Positions 1 through 10,305 of a stretch of DNA of 64,000 nucleotides are shown in pieces; the first letter of the stretch is position 1, and the number at the start of each line of letters is the position of its first letter. The DNA is from Daphnia carinata (Eukaryota; Arthropoda; Branchiopoda; Diplostraca; Daphniidae). The DNA is taken from positions 3,882,679 to 3,946,678 of the forward strand of contig NC_081337.1 in the NCBI RefSeq assembly GCF_022539665.2, written 5' to 3'. The notes beneath the pieces are model-generated. The model was not told where the DNA came from. It worked only from the letters and a program-made list of their open reading frames with translations, and did not search any database. The translations under genes and the position numbers were made by a program.

Positions 1-219
1 CAGAAAACTGTAGATCTCGTCAAAAACACTTGGCGTCGACTAAAATTTTAACGACAATTATGATAATTCATAATGTATTTACGTGAAATGTAAGGTTTTC
101 ACATTTGACACGCCATCTATTGGGAGAAATCTCGAGAAGATATTTGTTTGATACGGTTCATCGGAAAACTTTAATTGATTGATGGCTGACAATGAATAAG
201 GATGAAAAAAATAACAATT

Positions 220-755
220 TTGTCGGAATCAGCATTCAATGTTGAATATATCCTGTGATATTCAACCAGTTCCGATGAGTGCCGGTTTTGCAGAAAGCAA
301 TTTTAAGCTCGACTAAATAAGCCCAACTTTATTTATTTTTTTGCACAAATATTCGGTGTAATTAAAAAAACGGCTAACTTGACAAGAAAACGATTGACTT
401 TTTTTAAATCAGCCTTTAATTTTGAATATACTGTGTGATTTTCATCGAATTCAAAGAGATGTCATTTTTGGCCGATTTTGACAAAAGTGGTAAGGCTATA
501 TAGCCTTTGCACTTTTTCATTTTTGGCTAAATTTTAAATTTCGCGTAAAATACATGGTTTCGATTCAGAATTGAATGCTTATCACGGAAATAAAATTTAT
601 TTATCAATTGGCCTTAGGGTTTTTTAATTAAACGAAAAAATAAGAAAAGTCGGGCTTAAAAACCTTTCGGCAAAAACTAACACTCATCGGAATTGCTTGA
701 ATATCACAGGATATACTAAAAATTGAATACTGATGCCGGGAAAATTGCTATTTTT
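220..755. repeat. Fold-back (inverted-repeat) element
   Basis: A block near 220-345 reads through a short motif containing CCTGTGATATTCAACC, then TTCCGATGAGTG, then GACTAAATAAGCCC. The same series returns in reverse complement at about 635-755 (AAAGTCGGGCTT, CACTCATCGGAATTG, GAATATCACAGGATAT). The centre (345-635) is AT-rich and related to sequence near 57.75-58.0 kb. This is what a non-autonomous fold-back or MITE-like element looks like. No reading frame of note lies inside it. The exact termini and any target-site duplication were not resolved. Confidence 0.6.
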
Positions 756-2035
756 TCATTAAGTTAATCGCTTTTGAAATACACCACGTGTATTTGACGC
801 AATGCTATCGCGCAAGGACGCTACATTGCTAGCGCCATGCAGCAGAAAATTCGATGGGTGTCGTTCAATGAGTGAAGTAAAACTCGATACCTTGCCAATA
901 GATGGCTATACCGTTTGGTGGGTCGTCTGCGGTATAAATAGAAGGTTTACCATATGTAATCTTGCAGCATATTTGTTATGCTGCCATGTAATCGAAGTTT
1001 TCTAATTTTAGGTGATGGCATTCGCGTTAAGTTTTAGACAAGGCTTACCCTTCAATGGGGTAAATTTTTCATAGAATAAGTCTCCTACAGCTATGTGTTG
1101 CAGTATCATTCTGATGGTAAAATATCTATTCATTTTTTTAATAACTTTTGAATTTCCTCCTCTGTATTGGCACTTGGCAGTGATGTGACAGTACTGGTTG
1201 GTGGGGCTATCTAGGGACAAACCATTTCCATTTTCCCATCCAGTCTGTGGGACAACTTTGATCTTTTGTTATAACTACAGCAACATTCCCTGCATAACGA
1301 AGGGAATGTTCACATTTTTTTTTAGTCAACTTTTCCCTGAATTGTTGCCTGAAATTGAAAACATTTTGGTTGGAGTTACTCTGATAATATTCAGTTGCAG
1401 TAATTGGGTCTTGTCCTCTTTTTTAAGCAGTGTTTTGCCTTTTCAGCAATCGAAGAGGCCCACAAAGGTTGTTGATTTTCTATTAATGACTGTCATTCTG
1501 CCAAACATGTCTTCTTAAACAATTTGGTAATTGATTGATGGTTTAGAGATCATGAGTTTCTTAAATAAAATATCTTAAATTACAGAAAGGAAACTTCTAA
1601 GTGACAAGCCCATACTTTGGTGGAGGTAGACATATTTTAAATTGGAAACTATCAGTATTGTTAAAATGATATGGATATTTTGGTCCAACCCTCACCCATA
1701 GTATGTTCAAAGTGAAGTGCATAGTTAAGTTCCCATTGGAAATGTGGTCCAGATCTTCCATGGTATGGTATTTGTTTAATTCAAAGTGAAGCACAATTAA
1801 TAGGTTCTCACATCTTTACTGTGGCCATATTTTACCTTGATCTGCATTATCTTTTTCATTCCAGATTTGATGATGAAATTTTGCAGCTAACCGTAAAAGA
1901 TGTCCAGCCGTTATATTTCCCTGTTTAAGAAATAGATGACGAAAAGAGATGCTAGGTTTTCGAAGAACGCTACTGTCACTTCATGGTTAATTGCTGATTC
2001 ATCCAGAACGTAAAACATTAATATTTTTACAAATT
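756..2035. other. AT-rich stretch without supportable gene
   Basis: Short open frames occur on both strands (for example 802-1005 on + and 1008-1220 on -). None shows a recognisable domain, a signal peptide or a believable exon chain. The sequence may be decayed transposon material. I see no RNA gene here. Confidence 0.4.
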
Positions 2036-2420
2036 AGAGTGCATATCTGGGCTCCCTTCTTTTCTGTGGCCCCGTTTCCCTTTGATTTTTAATAAGCCCG
2101 TAGGGGGTCATGCCCCTACTGTGATCAGCAGGAACGGTTGTGAGTGCGCTGTCTGGAAAGGGGACGTGGGGGTCCTCATGGTCCGATGATATCATTGGAG
2201 GGCTATGGGGCTACTCAAAAATCCGAATTAACAGTTAATCGCTCACGTAAAAGCTTGTCCGCAACCTTCGCTCTTCTTCCGGCTTCTCTTAGCCACGCAC
2301 CGGGTAATCTCCCCGGTGAGTCAACTGAGGTAGTGTCTCCCCCTACTTCGGTTGACAGCAACTTTGAAATCTGCTATTTTGCCCTTTCAAAGTTGCAAGT
2401 CTTTAAATTGTGCAGAGTAT
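2036..2420 (+). repeat. Structured dispersed repeat, copy 1
   Basis: This copy begins GTGCATATCTGGGCTCCC and ends after a strong hairpin. Visible hairpins, in order: GTAGGGG/CCCCTAC at about 2101-2120; GGAC/GTCC near 2161-2185; GGCT/AGCC near 2280-2293; CACCGGG/CCCGGTG near 2297-2317; a 14-pair stem GTCAACTGAGGTAG with CTACTTCGGTTGAC near 2318-2356; and GCAACTTTGAAA with TTTCAAAGTTGC near 2358-2396. Copies 2 and 3 keep these stems with some compensatory changes. I cannot match it to a known structured RNA (not U1, U2, U4, U5, 7SL, RNase P or MRP as I know them). The 132-codon open frame across it is a chance frame. Confidence 0.6.
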
Positions 2421-2759
2421 TGTCGATACAAATTCTTTTAAAAAAATTTACGCATCTTGTCTTTTTTACTGCCGTGGTGTTGCTCTGCACTTTTCACGTA
2501 TGTGAACATTTCTTTATTCATATCGTAATGTTATTTTATTGACGTATACGGTATATTCCCAATTTTTGCTGTTCCCAATCATAAGCGAATATTTCGTTCT
2601 TATACGATTTCATTGTTTATGGAACGATGCATTTTAATCTCACTTCATGTGAGATTCTACAACTTGTAGTGCATTTGATATTGAATTGTATACATGCATT
2701 GAAAATCAAATTTTACATTTTGAGTTCTTTATATTTATTTAATTTCATTTTGACTCTTT

Positions 2760-2820
2760 CGGGGATTGAACCTTTGTTTTATGACGTGCGACGTCGATGC
2801 TCATCCATAGAGCCATGAAT
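2760..2820 (-). repeat. tRNA-like (pol III promoter-like) module
   Basis: On the minus strand this reads like the A box and B box of a tRNA: TGGCTCTATGGATGAGCA, then AGGTTCAATCCCC about 35 bases later. The anticodon arm and acceptor stem are not convincing, so this is a tRNA-derived repeat or decayed tRNA rather than a working tRNA gene. It lies downstream of structured repeat copy 1. A similar arrangement follows copy 2. Confidence 0.45.
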
Positions 2821-3004
2821 CTTGTAAATTAATTAACTATTTTTCCATGTCTTTTGAAGGAAACCTATTTGCACTTGTAATAATATTGTTGTGCGTCACA
2901 ACGCAATTTAATATTTCCGTCTCGGAATGTCATCTATAAATACAACAGAGTGATTCATTTTTTCGACAAAGAAATATTGTCTACTGTAGGAACCGTAACT
3001 CAAT

Positions 3005-3085
3005 CCTCTGGCACATAGGATCCAGACGTGACTCGAACTCTTGACTTTCGATTCCCGTAGTCAGACGCTCTACCTCAGAGCTATT
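3005..3085 (-). repeat. tRNA-like module
   Basis: The minus strand shows a good D-arm-like segment (GCTC...GAGC in TAGCTCTGAGGTAGAGC). A B-box-like GAGTTCGAGTC follows. The region between them can pair TGACT with AGTCA but leaves a 12-base loop, so a normal anticodon arm is absent. Best read as a tRNA-derived SINE head or pseudo-tRNA. Confidence 0.45.
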
Positions 3086-4700
3086 ATTATTACGTAATTT
3101 CCCGTAGCGTGCTAATACGCTACAGCGTAACGTAAAATAAGAAAAAGGCGGGCTTATTTTTAAACCTGACTGTACATCAGATGGCCGTGCATGATAAGGT
3201 TATAATAATAGTATGTGGTATATCTTCGTGCTATGATCTATATTTACCAGGTATACCTTCCCATTAGCGTGATACATAATGCTAGTTGTCCCTGTTGACG
3301 AAGTAGTGTCATAAGTATATCAATTCGCGCGATCAACCAACAGTAAAATAACAAAACAAGCACGAAAGAAGCCAATACACCATTTCATATATCATAAAAA
3401 TGCTTAAAATGTTTGGCATATTAATGTTCATTTTTTAGTTTTTGCAAAGTTGAAAAAAAAAATTTACCGGAAGTGACCGGAAGTAGACTATATCTCCAGA
3501 AATACTGGACCCACAACAAAACGAATATGATTTTCGTGATCCTTGTGAAGTTTAAGGTGTGTCTGACCTATTTTGACCTGTTTTTGGCGAAAAGTCCAAT
3601 TTGGCCAAAAACGCGATTTTTCCTGAACTATAGTTCAGGGAAATTTGCGATTTTTGACGATTTTCGGGTATTTCCTACTGACACATGGATTCGACCCCAA
3701 ATTTCACGAGGATTACGAAAATGTAGTTCTTTTTTCATTCAGACCAGCAGATAGTGAGTTATTAGGCATTTTCAAACCAGAAGTTGTACTGAAAGTTAAA
3801 ATTTCGAAAATTTAAAAAATGAACTATGTTCTCCTTCACAAGTTACAAAAGATCTGCGTAGTTTCAAACTTAAACTATAGTAAATGAACATAACATGGCC
3901 TTTCAAAGTTCTTAAAGTTCAGTTTTCAGGTACGACCTGTATGCCACTTCAAATCACTACCACACACATAATAATTGAAGCAAATGTTTTAAAGCCATCC
4001 CCTTACTTTTGTAGCCATCAGAATTAAGGGGATAGTGGAACAGATATGGTTATTACCAGATAGAAGTAAATGGGTGATCCTATTCTTGCAGAATATTAGC
4101 AAATAGCACATGTTCAAGAATGTCTTCAAGGTTTATTTACACAAAAATCTTCTGCTACAAACTATGAATATTTTGTTGCATTGGGAAATGACTGCTATCC
4201 ATGTAGTTTTTGCATTAATATCACACTGGCTTTACCCAGTATGATACAACATGAGACCTGGTTTTCCAAAAATATGTTAATATTACCTCATTCTAAGCCC
4301 AAGTGCAACGGCTGACATTTCGTTTAGGTAATGAAGCAGTGCAGTATTTGCACATCGATAATAGGGGTGGAGGTAAAACAACAAAAAAAAACAGAAATAA
4401 CGATATCGTTCAGACGAGGGAAACTCAAATACACGTTGTCAACGTAAAAACAAAGTAAACAAAGAGAATCACATGACAACAAAAAATAACAATAGTTCCA
4501 TTTCACACGCTAGAGGCTGATGAATCTGCAGCGCCATCTAGTGGAAATACTGTTTGGTCAGGTATTAAAATAAGCCTGACAAAATAAGCATCGCACTAGC
4601 GCTGTAGCGTACTGGCGCGCTAGCATTGCTTCAAATACTCGGTATATTTCAAAAACAATTGACTTCATAAAAAAATTGCAATTTATTCGGAATCAGCATT
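3086..4700. other. Gene-poor repeat-like DNA
   Basis: AT-rich sequence with short motif echoes, for example the repeated ACCGGAAGTGACCGGAAGT near 3467-3485. Only short isolated open frames occur (3473-3754 on +, 4324-4506 on -) and they lack domains. No RNA gene or mobile element with coding capacity was recognised. Confidence 0.4.
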
Positions 4701-4704
4701 GAAT

Positions 4705-4870
4705 TTTTATGGCAATCCGTTTTACCCCCCCAAAAAAAAATATCGGCCTTTTTTTCTATTTCACTGCTATCGCCATCTATCGGTTGGTAGGAGTAAAACA
4801 GAAAGTAAGGCCGATATTTTTATTTTACTTTTTTTTTTTGGGGGGGGGAAAGAAAACGGGTTGCCATACA
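4705..4870. repeat. Short inverted repeat (MITE-like)
   Basis: The left arm at about 4709-4748 (ATGGCAATCCGTTTT ... TATCGGCC) returns as an imperfect reverse complement at about 4809-4867 (GGCCGATATTTTT ... AACGGGTTGCCAT). The spacer is about 60 bp and holds CGCCATCTATCGG. Runs of C/A in one arm and T/G in the other explain the odd open frames here. Related half-elements occur at 9706-9799 and 9958-10037. Confidence 0.65.
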
Positions 4871-5277
4871 TTGCATCAGACTTACCCATTCGCCAACCCA
4901 AGTGTGCATATGTCTTTCTTGGACAATTTTTTTATTTTGCTACTATGTTTGGTAAACTGCAATTATGCCCAATATTTTTGTCTTTGCATTTTAGGTTTCC
5001 TCTTAGATGATCTATACCTGATCATGTGTTCTAAAGTGATCTGCTTTCACAGCAGCTACATTTCTGTGTTCTTTTCCGTTGGTCTATGGTTCTGAATTGA
5101 GGCAGGTATATCTATTATGCTATGTCACTAAGCACTATAGGGAAAAGAATAACTGAAGTTGATTGAGATCTATTCTGATTCTCCTGGTATCCATCTCAAC
5201 AGGTTTTTATTTGCTTTTCAACACCCATTTCATAGTGGTACATGTGGCTTTGATTAATATTACCATAAAGACTGCTG

Positions 5278-5405
5278 AAAATGGGTGTGGTACAGAAACC
5301 CAGAAATGGCATGAGTTCAACATCAAACATGGATTAGGTACTTTTCGGTTTTTTGTCTATCGAAAAAGTATTTTTAATGCTATTATTTTGCATTCACAGA
5401 ATTTT
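5278..5405 (+). repeat. 130-bp direct repeat, first copy
   Basis: The segment from AAAATGGGTGTGGTACAG to CATTCACAGA is repeated almost exactly at 5578-5705, in the same orientation. Only one counterpart, in reverse complement, occurs in the right arm of the large palindrome (about 8935-9060). The extra left copy therefore looks like a local duplication after, or independent of, the inversion. Confidence 0.7.
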
Positions 5406-5423
5406 TGCAGGGGATCAAGTCAT

Positions 5424-7037
5424 AGAATTTTAAAAAACAATTATTTATTGCTTAGTTATTCAGTCCACCACATGACAGTGTGTTAAATTTAAATTCTGTT
5501 AGTGCTGCACTAAAAGAATCGTTAGTAATAAGCTCATGCAGTGAAGGAACTGAACAATTGTGGGAACGTATTTGGGCCGAAAATGGGTGTGGTACAGAAA
5601 CCCAGAAATGGCATAAGTTCAACATGAAACATGGATTAGGTACTTTTCGGTTTTTTGTCTATCGAAAAAGTATTTTTAATGCTATTATTTTGCATTCACA
5701 GATTTTAACGGGGGATCAAATCAAGTCTGGAAGTGTTACAGGATGGAAGAGTGAGCCTACAGATGAAAAAACACAGAGTGCATTACCGTAAGGTGTGAGG
5801 TAAATTAATAGAGTAATGCAAATTGCCTAATGAGAAGTACCATCTTGTGTTAATGAATCCAGTACAACAGCAATCCTTTATAGTTCTGTCACAGCTAGAA
5901 GCCTCAAATAATTCTGCTTCTCTGTCTAAAGAACAACTTGTCTTTTATGTTCAGAGTGTTGGGGAAACTGGGTACTTAAATGGCCCTAGATTTTTCTTCA
6001 AATAATTTTGAATTTATGACGAAGAATTTCTCCTCCTTTTTCCAACCAGGTCTTATCTACCAAAAAAAATTTTTATCCAAAAGGAAAGGATTTTCATGTA
6101 CTGGGAACACAACTATCAACAATGCAACATTCTACAGGTGCTAGTTTATCATTCAAGAGCCTTATACAATGAAGTTAATCTGCAATTTGTATGTCCTTTC
6201 CCAAGCTTCCACCAGAAGTTGAAGCTATGAGTCATGTAAGTTCCATGATCAACAATTGATGTGTTTAACGGTGTTGTTTTTCTTTTCTCAATATAGGTTA
6301 ATAGTAACATTGGATCTGAAAAGATTCTTGGTTGGGGCAAGACACTGAATAAATTGTATTGATTGGATGGATGACATGACATTTCTATACTTAATTTGGA
6401 TTCCCGAGACGGTATTTTATATTTAAAAAATTGAAGTGCATATCTGGGCTCCCTTCTTTTCTGAAGCCCCGTTTCCCCTTGACTCATAATAAGCCCGTAG
6501 GGGGTCATGCCCCTACTGTACGGTATATATAAAAACAACATATACCGAGGTTTGGAGGGCTCTGGCCGGAAAGGGGACGTGGGGTGCCGCTTCGTCCGAT
6601 GATGTGTTCACGGAGGGTGACGTGGCTGCCCACAAATCCGAACTAAAGGTTAATCGCTCCTGTAAAAATGTTCCAAATCTTCAGCTCTTCTTCCGGCTTC
6701 TCTTAGCCAATCACCGGGTAATCTCCCCGGTGGGTCAACAAGGCAGTGTCTCCCCCTGCCTGGGTTGACGGCAATTTTAGAAAGGGCTATTCTGCCTTTT
6801 TAAAGTTGCAAAAATAATTGTAATGTGCAGAGAATTGTCAATAAAATTTTTTTTATAAAATATTTTTTGCAAAATTTGTTTCTTTCATTATCTGTTTTCG
6901 CTGTGTTTACACATTACATTTATCAACTTTTTTTTATTTAGCTTGCTCAATTTACCTTTAGTGTTTTTTGCCACGTTTGATGGTAAGCATTGTTTCCATT
7001 GGTTTATTGTTTATCTGTAAGCATTCAATTATTATCC
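5424..7037. repeat. Left arm of large inverted repeat
   Basis: About 1.6 kb that pairs as reverse complement with 7545-9208. Matching anchors include GTTAAATTTAAATTCTGT at 5482 with its complement at 9131-9148, ATCTCCCCGGTGG at 6721 with 7831-7843, and the inner edge near 7035 with about 7547. Small indels make the arms differ by about 65 bp in total. The arm includes structured repeat copy 2 at about 6437-6830. No intact transposase frame is visible. Confidence 0.75.
6437..6850 (+). repeat. Structured dispersed repeat, copy 2
   Basis: Same family as 2036-2420. It keeps the hairpins GTAGGGG/CCCCTAC, GGACG/CGTCC, GGCT/AGCC, CACCGGG/CCCGGTG, the GTCAAC...GTTGAC stem and the final GCAA...TTGC stem. 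Relative to copy 1, a T-A pair in the fifth stem becomes C-G, and a G-C pair in the last stem becomes A-T. These paired changes suggest that the folded form mattered. A unique AT hairpin (CGGTATAT/ATATACCG) is inserted near 6520-6548. Confidence 0.6.
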
Positions 7038-7098
7038 AGGGATCGAACCCTGGGTGTTCGCCATACCGCGCCGATGCTCTACCAATGAGCCATGAGAC
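7037..7098 (-). repeat. tRNA-like module in palindrome spacer
   Basis: The minus strand has A-box-like TGGCTCATTGGTAGAGCA and a near-perfect T-arm, CAGGGTTCGATCCCTG. The central part does not form a standard anticodon stem. It starts exactly at the inner edge of the left palindrome arm. Confidence 0.5.
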
Positions 7099-7204
7099 AT
7101 ATCATGTCAAGTTGGCTTTTTTCTAGTCACTTGTGGACTTGCATTTACACTTAGAATAAAACTGAAATGCAATTCTGCAATATACTCTTCTACATTTATT
7201 CTAT

Positions 7205-7285
7205 TTCATTTTTACACATCTACTGAGGTTTGATCCCAGGGTAACAGGTATCGCAGTTAAAGGTCCTACCACAGAGCTATGAATC
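7205..7285 (-). repeat. Degenerate tRNA-like module
   Basis: The minus strand reads TAGCTCTGTGGTAGGAC (A-box-like), then GGGATCAAACC (weak B box). It is one of three tRNA-like modules inside the 0.5-kb spacer between the palindrome arms. Confidence 0.35.
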
Positions 7286-7382
7286 TTATAAAAGCAATAG
7301 AAAGATAAACATATAGTTGTGAAAGACTGCATAAACATCCTAGACGATAACATATGATATGCGATAATAAAATGTTTAGATA

Positions 7383-7452
7383 TATCTCGTGGCACAATGT
7401 TAGAGCATCGGCGTTGCACGCTGAATGTATGGGGATCGGTTCCCATACGAGT
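7383..7452 (+). repeat. tRNA-like module in palindrome spacer
   Basis: The plus strand has GTGGCACAATGTTAGAGCA (A-box-like) and GGGATCGGTTCCC (B-box-like with a mismatch). It is oriented opposite to the two modules to its left. Confidence 0.4.
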
Positions 7453-7544
7453 AAAACAAAATACAAATTACTTCAAAAAATACCCAGATATTACACGTTG
7501 TTCCTTGAATTTAAGTTGAAGAATTCAAAGAGTATAATAAACAA

Positions 7545-9208
7545 TAATTGAATACTTACAGATAAACGATAAACCAATGGAAACAATGTTTACCGTCAAA
7601 GGTGACAAAAACAAATAAAGCAAAGCAAAAAAAAAACTTGATAAATGTAATGTGTGAACACAGCTGACACAGACAATGAAAGAAACAAATTTTGCAAAAA
7701 ATATTTTATAAAAAAAATTTTATTGACAATTCTCTGCACATTACAATTATTTTTGCAACTTTAAAAAGGCACAATAGCCCTTTCAAAAATTGCCGTCAAC
7801 CCAGGCAGGGGGAGACACTGCCTTGTTGACCCACCGGGGAGATTACCCGGTGATTGGCTAAGAGCAGCCGGAAGAAGAGCCGAAGATTTGGAACATTTTT
7901 ACTGGAGCGATTAACCTTTAATTCGGATTTGTGGATAGCCACGTTGCCCTCCGTGAACACATCATCGGACTAAGCGGACCCCCACGTCCCCTTTCCGGCC
8001 AGAGCCCTCCAAACCTCGGTATATGTTATTTTTATATATACCGTACAGTAGGGGCATGACCCCCTACGGGCTTATTACGAGTCAAGGGGAAACGGGGCTA
8101 CGGAAAGGAAGGGAGCCCAGATATGCACTTCAATTTTTTAAATATAAAATACCGTCTCGGGAATCCGAATGAAGTATAGAAATGTCATGTCATCCATCCA
8201 ATCATTACAATTTATTCAGTGTCTTGCCCCAACCAAGAATCTTTTCAGATCCACTGTTACTATTAACCTATACTGAGAAAAGAAAAACAACACCATTAAG
8301 CATCTCAATTGTTGCTCATGTGACTTACATGACTTATAGATTCAACTTCTGGCAGAAGCTTGGGAAAGGCCATACAAATTGCAGATGAAAATCATTCTAT
8401 AAGGCTCTTGAATGATAAAATAGCACCCCTAGAATGTTCCATTGTTGATAGTTGTGTTCCCAGTATATGAAAATCCTTTCCTATTGGATAATTTTTTATT
8501 TAGATTAGACATGGTTGGCAAAAAGCAGGAGAAATGCTTCGTCATAAATTCAAAATTTTTTCAAGAAAATTCCTTTCATACCTAAAAAGTCCATGTATGA
8601 TGTTCATCAGCTGCAATGCCAACGAAATGAAACATCTTTAGGGCCATTTAAGTACCCAGCTTCACCAACACTCTGAACGTAAAGGACAAGTTGTTCTTTA
8701 GCAAGAGAAGCAGAATTATTTGAGGCTTCTAGCTGTGACAGAACTATAAAGGATTGCTGTTACACAGGATTCATTCACACAAGATGGTACTTCTCATTAG
8801 ACAATTTGCATACTCTATTAATTTACCTCACACCTTAATGGTAATGCACTTTCTGTGTTTTTTCATCTGTAGGCTCACTCTTCCATCCTGTAACACTTCC
8901 AGACTTGATTTGATCCCCCACTAAAATTCTGTGAATGCAAAATAATAGCATTAAAAATACTTTTTCGATAGACAAAAAACCGAAAAGTACCTAATTCATG
9001 TTTCATGTTGAACTTGTGCTATTTCTGGGTTTCCGTACCACACCCATTTTCAGCCCAAATACGGTCCCACAATTGTTCAGTTCCTTCACTGCATGGGCTT
9101 ATTACTAACGATTCTTTTAGTGCAGCACTAACAGAATTTAAATTTAACACACTGTCAGGTGGTAGACTCAATAACTAAACAATAAATAATTGTTTGTTAA
9201 AATTCTAT
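7545..9208. repeat. Right arm of large inverted repeat
   Basis: Reverse complement of 5424-7037 with scattered substitutions and small indels. It includes structured repeat copy 3 (minus orientation, about 7735-8122). The right arm holds a single version of the 130-bp segment that is duplicated on the left. Confidence 0.75.
7735..8122 (-). repeat. Structured dispersed repeat, copy 3
   Basis: Minus-strand copy of the structured family, paired by the palindrome with copy 2. It keeps the CACCGGG/CCCGGTG, GTCAAC/GTTGAC and terminal GCAA/TTGC stems. Because it is a palindromic partner of copy 2, it is not independent evidence for covariation. Confidence 0.6.
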
Positions 9209-9700
9209 ACTTATTTTGAATTCTTATTTGAAAAGTTTAGGTACCTGACTGTGTTCACCTAATGCCAATTCATCCTCATGTTCAGTTAGGGATGAGTTTG
9301 GAAAAACCTCCTTCACTGTTTGGAAACTGTTCCGTTCCAATTTGTTCTTTTCCCCTAGCTGAGCTTGTAGACTCAAAATTTGAGCTACAAAACACAAATG
9401 AATAAAAGCAAATAAATAGAATCATTACGTATTAGGCCTACCATCCTTAGTTTTGTTGTTATCTAATATTTTGTGTTGTTCCAATAACTGGGCCTGCAGC
9501 TTCATAATTTGATCTAAGAAGCAATAATAAATAATTGAAAACCAATATAATAATGTTTATAATTATCATTTTTTTGTTTTATTATCTTATCCATTTTTCA
9601 ATTGTTCCTCCAGCCACGCGTTATTCTCCATCCACGCTACTGAACTAACTGCGAATGGCATCCAATGGACTGAAATTGCCTACGCCAGTAATAACGAGTA
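9209..9700. other. Repeat-like AT-rich DNA
   Basis: Two related segments, near 9340-9420 and 9425-9520, share motifs such as CTTGTAGACTCAAAATTTGA and GCCTGCAGCTTCATAATTTG. This suggests decayed tandem units, possibly with coding origin on the minus strand. No function could be assigned. Confidence 0.3.
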
Positions 9701-10040
9701 TGAGCGGTAGATGGCTACGTGTCGGAAAAAAAGAAAAAAGTGCGATTTTTTTTTTTTTCCGCCATTTTTTTTTTTTAAATGTTAAACGGATTGCCATATA
9801 CCCTGTGATATTCAACCAATTCCGATGAAGTGTCAGTTTTTTCAGAAAAAAATTTAAGCCTGACCGAGAAAAGTCGGGCTTATTTAGTCGGACTTATTTA
9901 GTCAGGCTTAAAATTTTTTTTCGGTCAGTGTATGTAGAGAATTAACTAGAAACGTGACCGGTAGATGGCGATAGCAGTAAAACAGAAAAAAGGCCAATAT
10001 TTTTTATTTTTATTTTGTGTTTACGGATTGCCATATAAAG
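9700..10040. repeat. Composite MITE-like repeat upstream of EXO1
   Basis: Two same-orientation half-elements run from GGTAGATGGC to ACGGATTGCCATAT (about 9706-9799 and 9958-10037). Between them lies the CCTGTGATATTCAACC/TTCCGATGA family and a palindrome (AAATTTAAGCCTGAC at 9849-9863, GTCAGGCTTAAAATTT at 9901-9916). The block ends about 270 bp before the EXO1 start, so it sits in the likely promoter region. Confidence 0.6.
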
Positions 10041-10305
10041 AAATCCAATAAACTCTATTTTGTGCCCGATTTTTAAAGCCAACATTTTGTACCAAAAAGT
10101 CAGGTTTTAATAATAATTTGTTCAAAAAAAATTCTCCAAATGCCAACCGAAGTACGACATCATCGCTTTCCTTGGCAACGCAGACGAAAAAAAATTGCGG
10201 GAAAAACATGTCTTGAGATTCTACCATCTACACCAGTTAAAACGAGTTGGTTAAGTGTTAGGGTGTTAACCGTTTTTAACTGCCTAAGAAAAATTTTGTG
10301 CCAAT

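Noticed and set aside
2060-2200. Hammerhead-ribozyme-like GTCCGATGATG in the structured repeat
   Set aside because: The core should read CTGATGA with a matching GAAA strand and three stems; neither is present.
2144-2542. 132-codon plus-strand open frame
   Set aside because: It lies across the structured repeat; the protein has no domain, and the other copies do not keep the frame.
3005-3085. Functional tRNA gene
   Set aside because: The D arm and B box are fair, but the anticodon arm has a 12-base loop and there is no clean acceptor stem.
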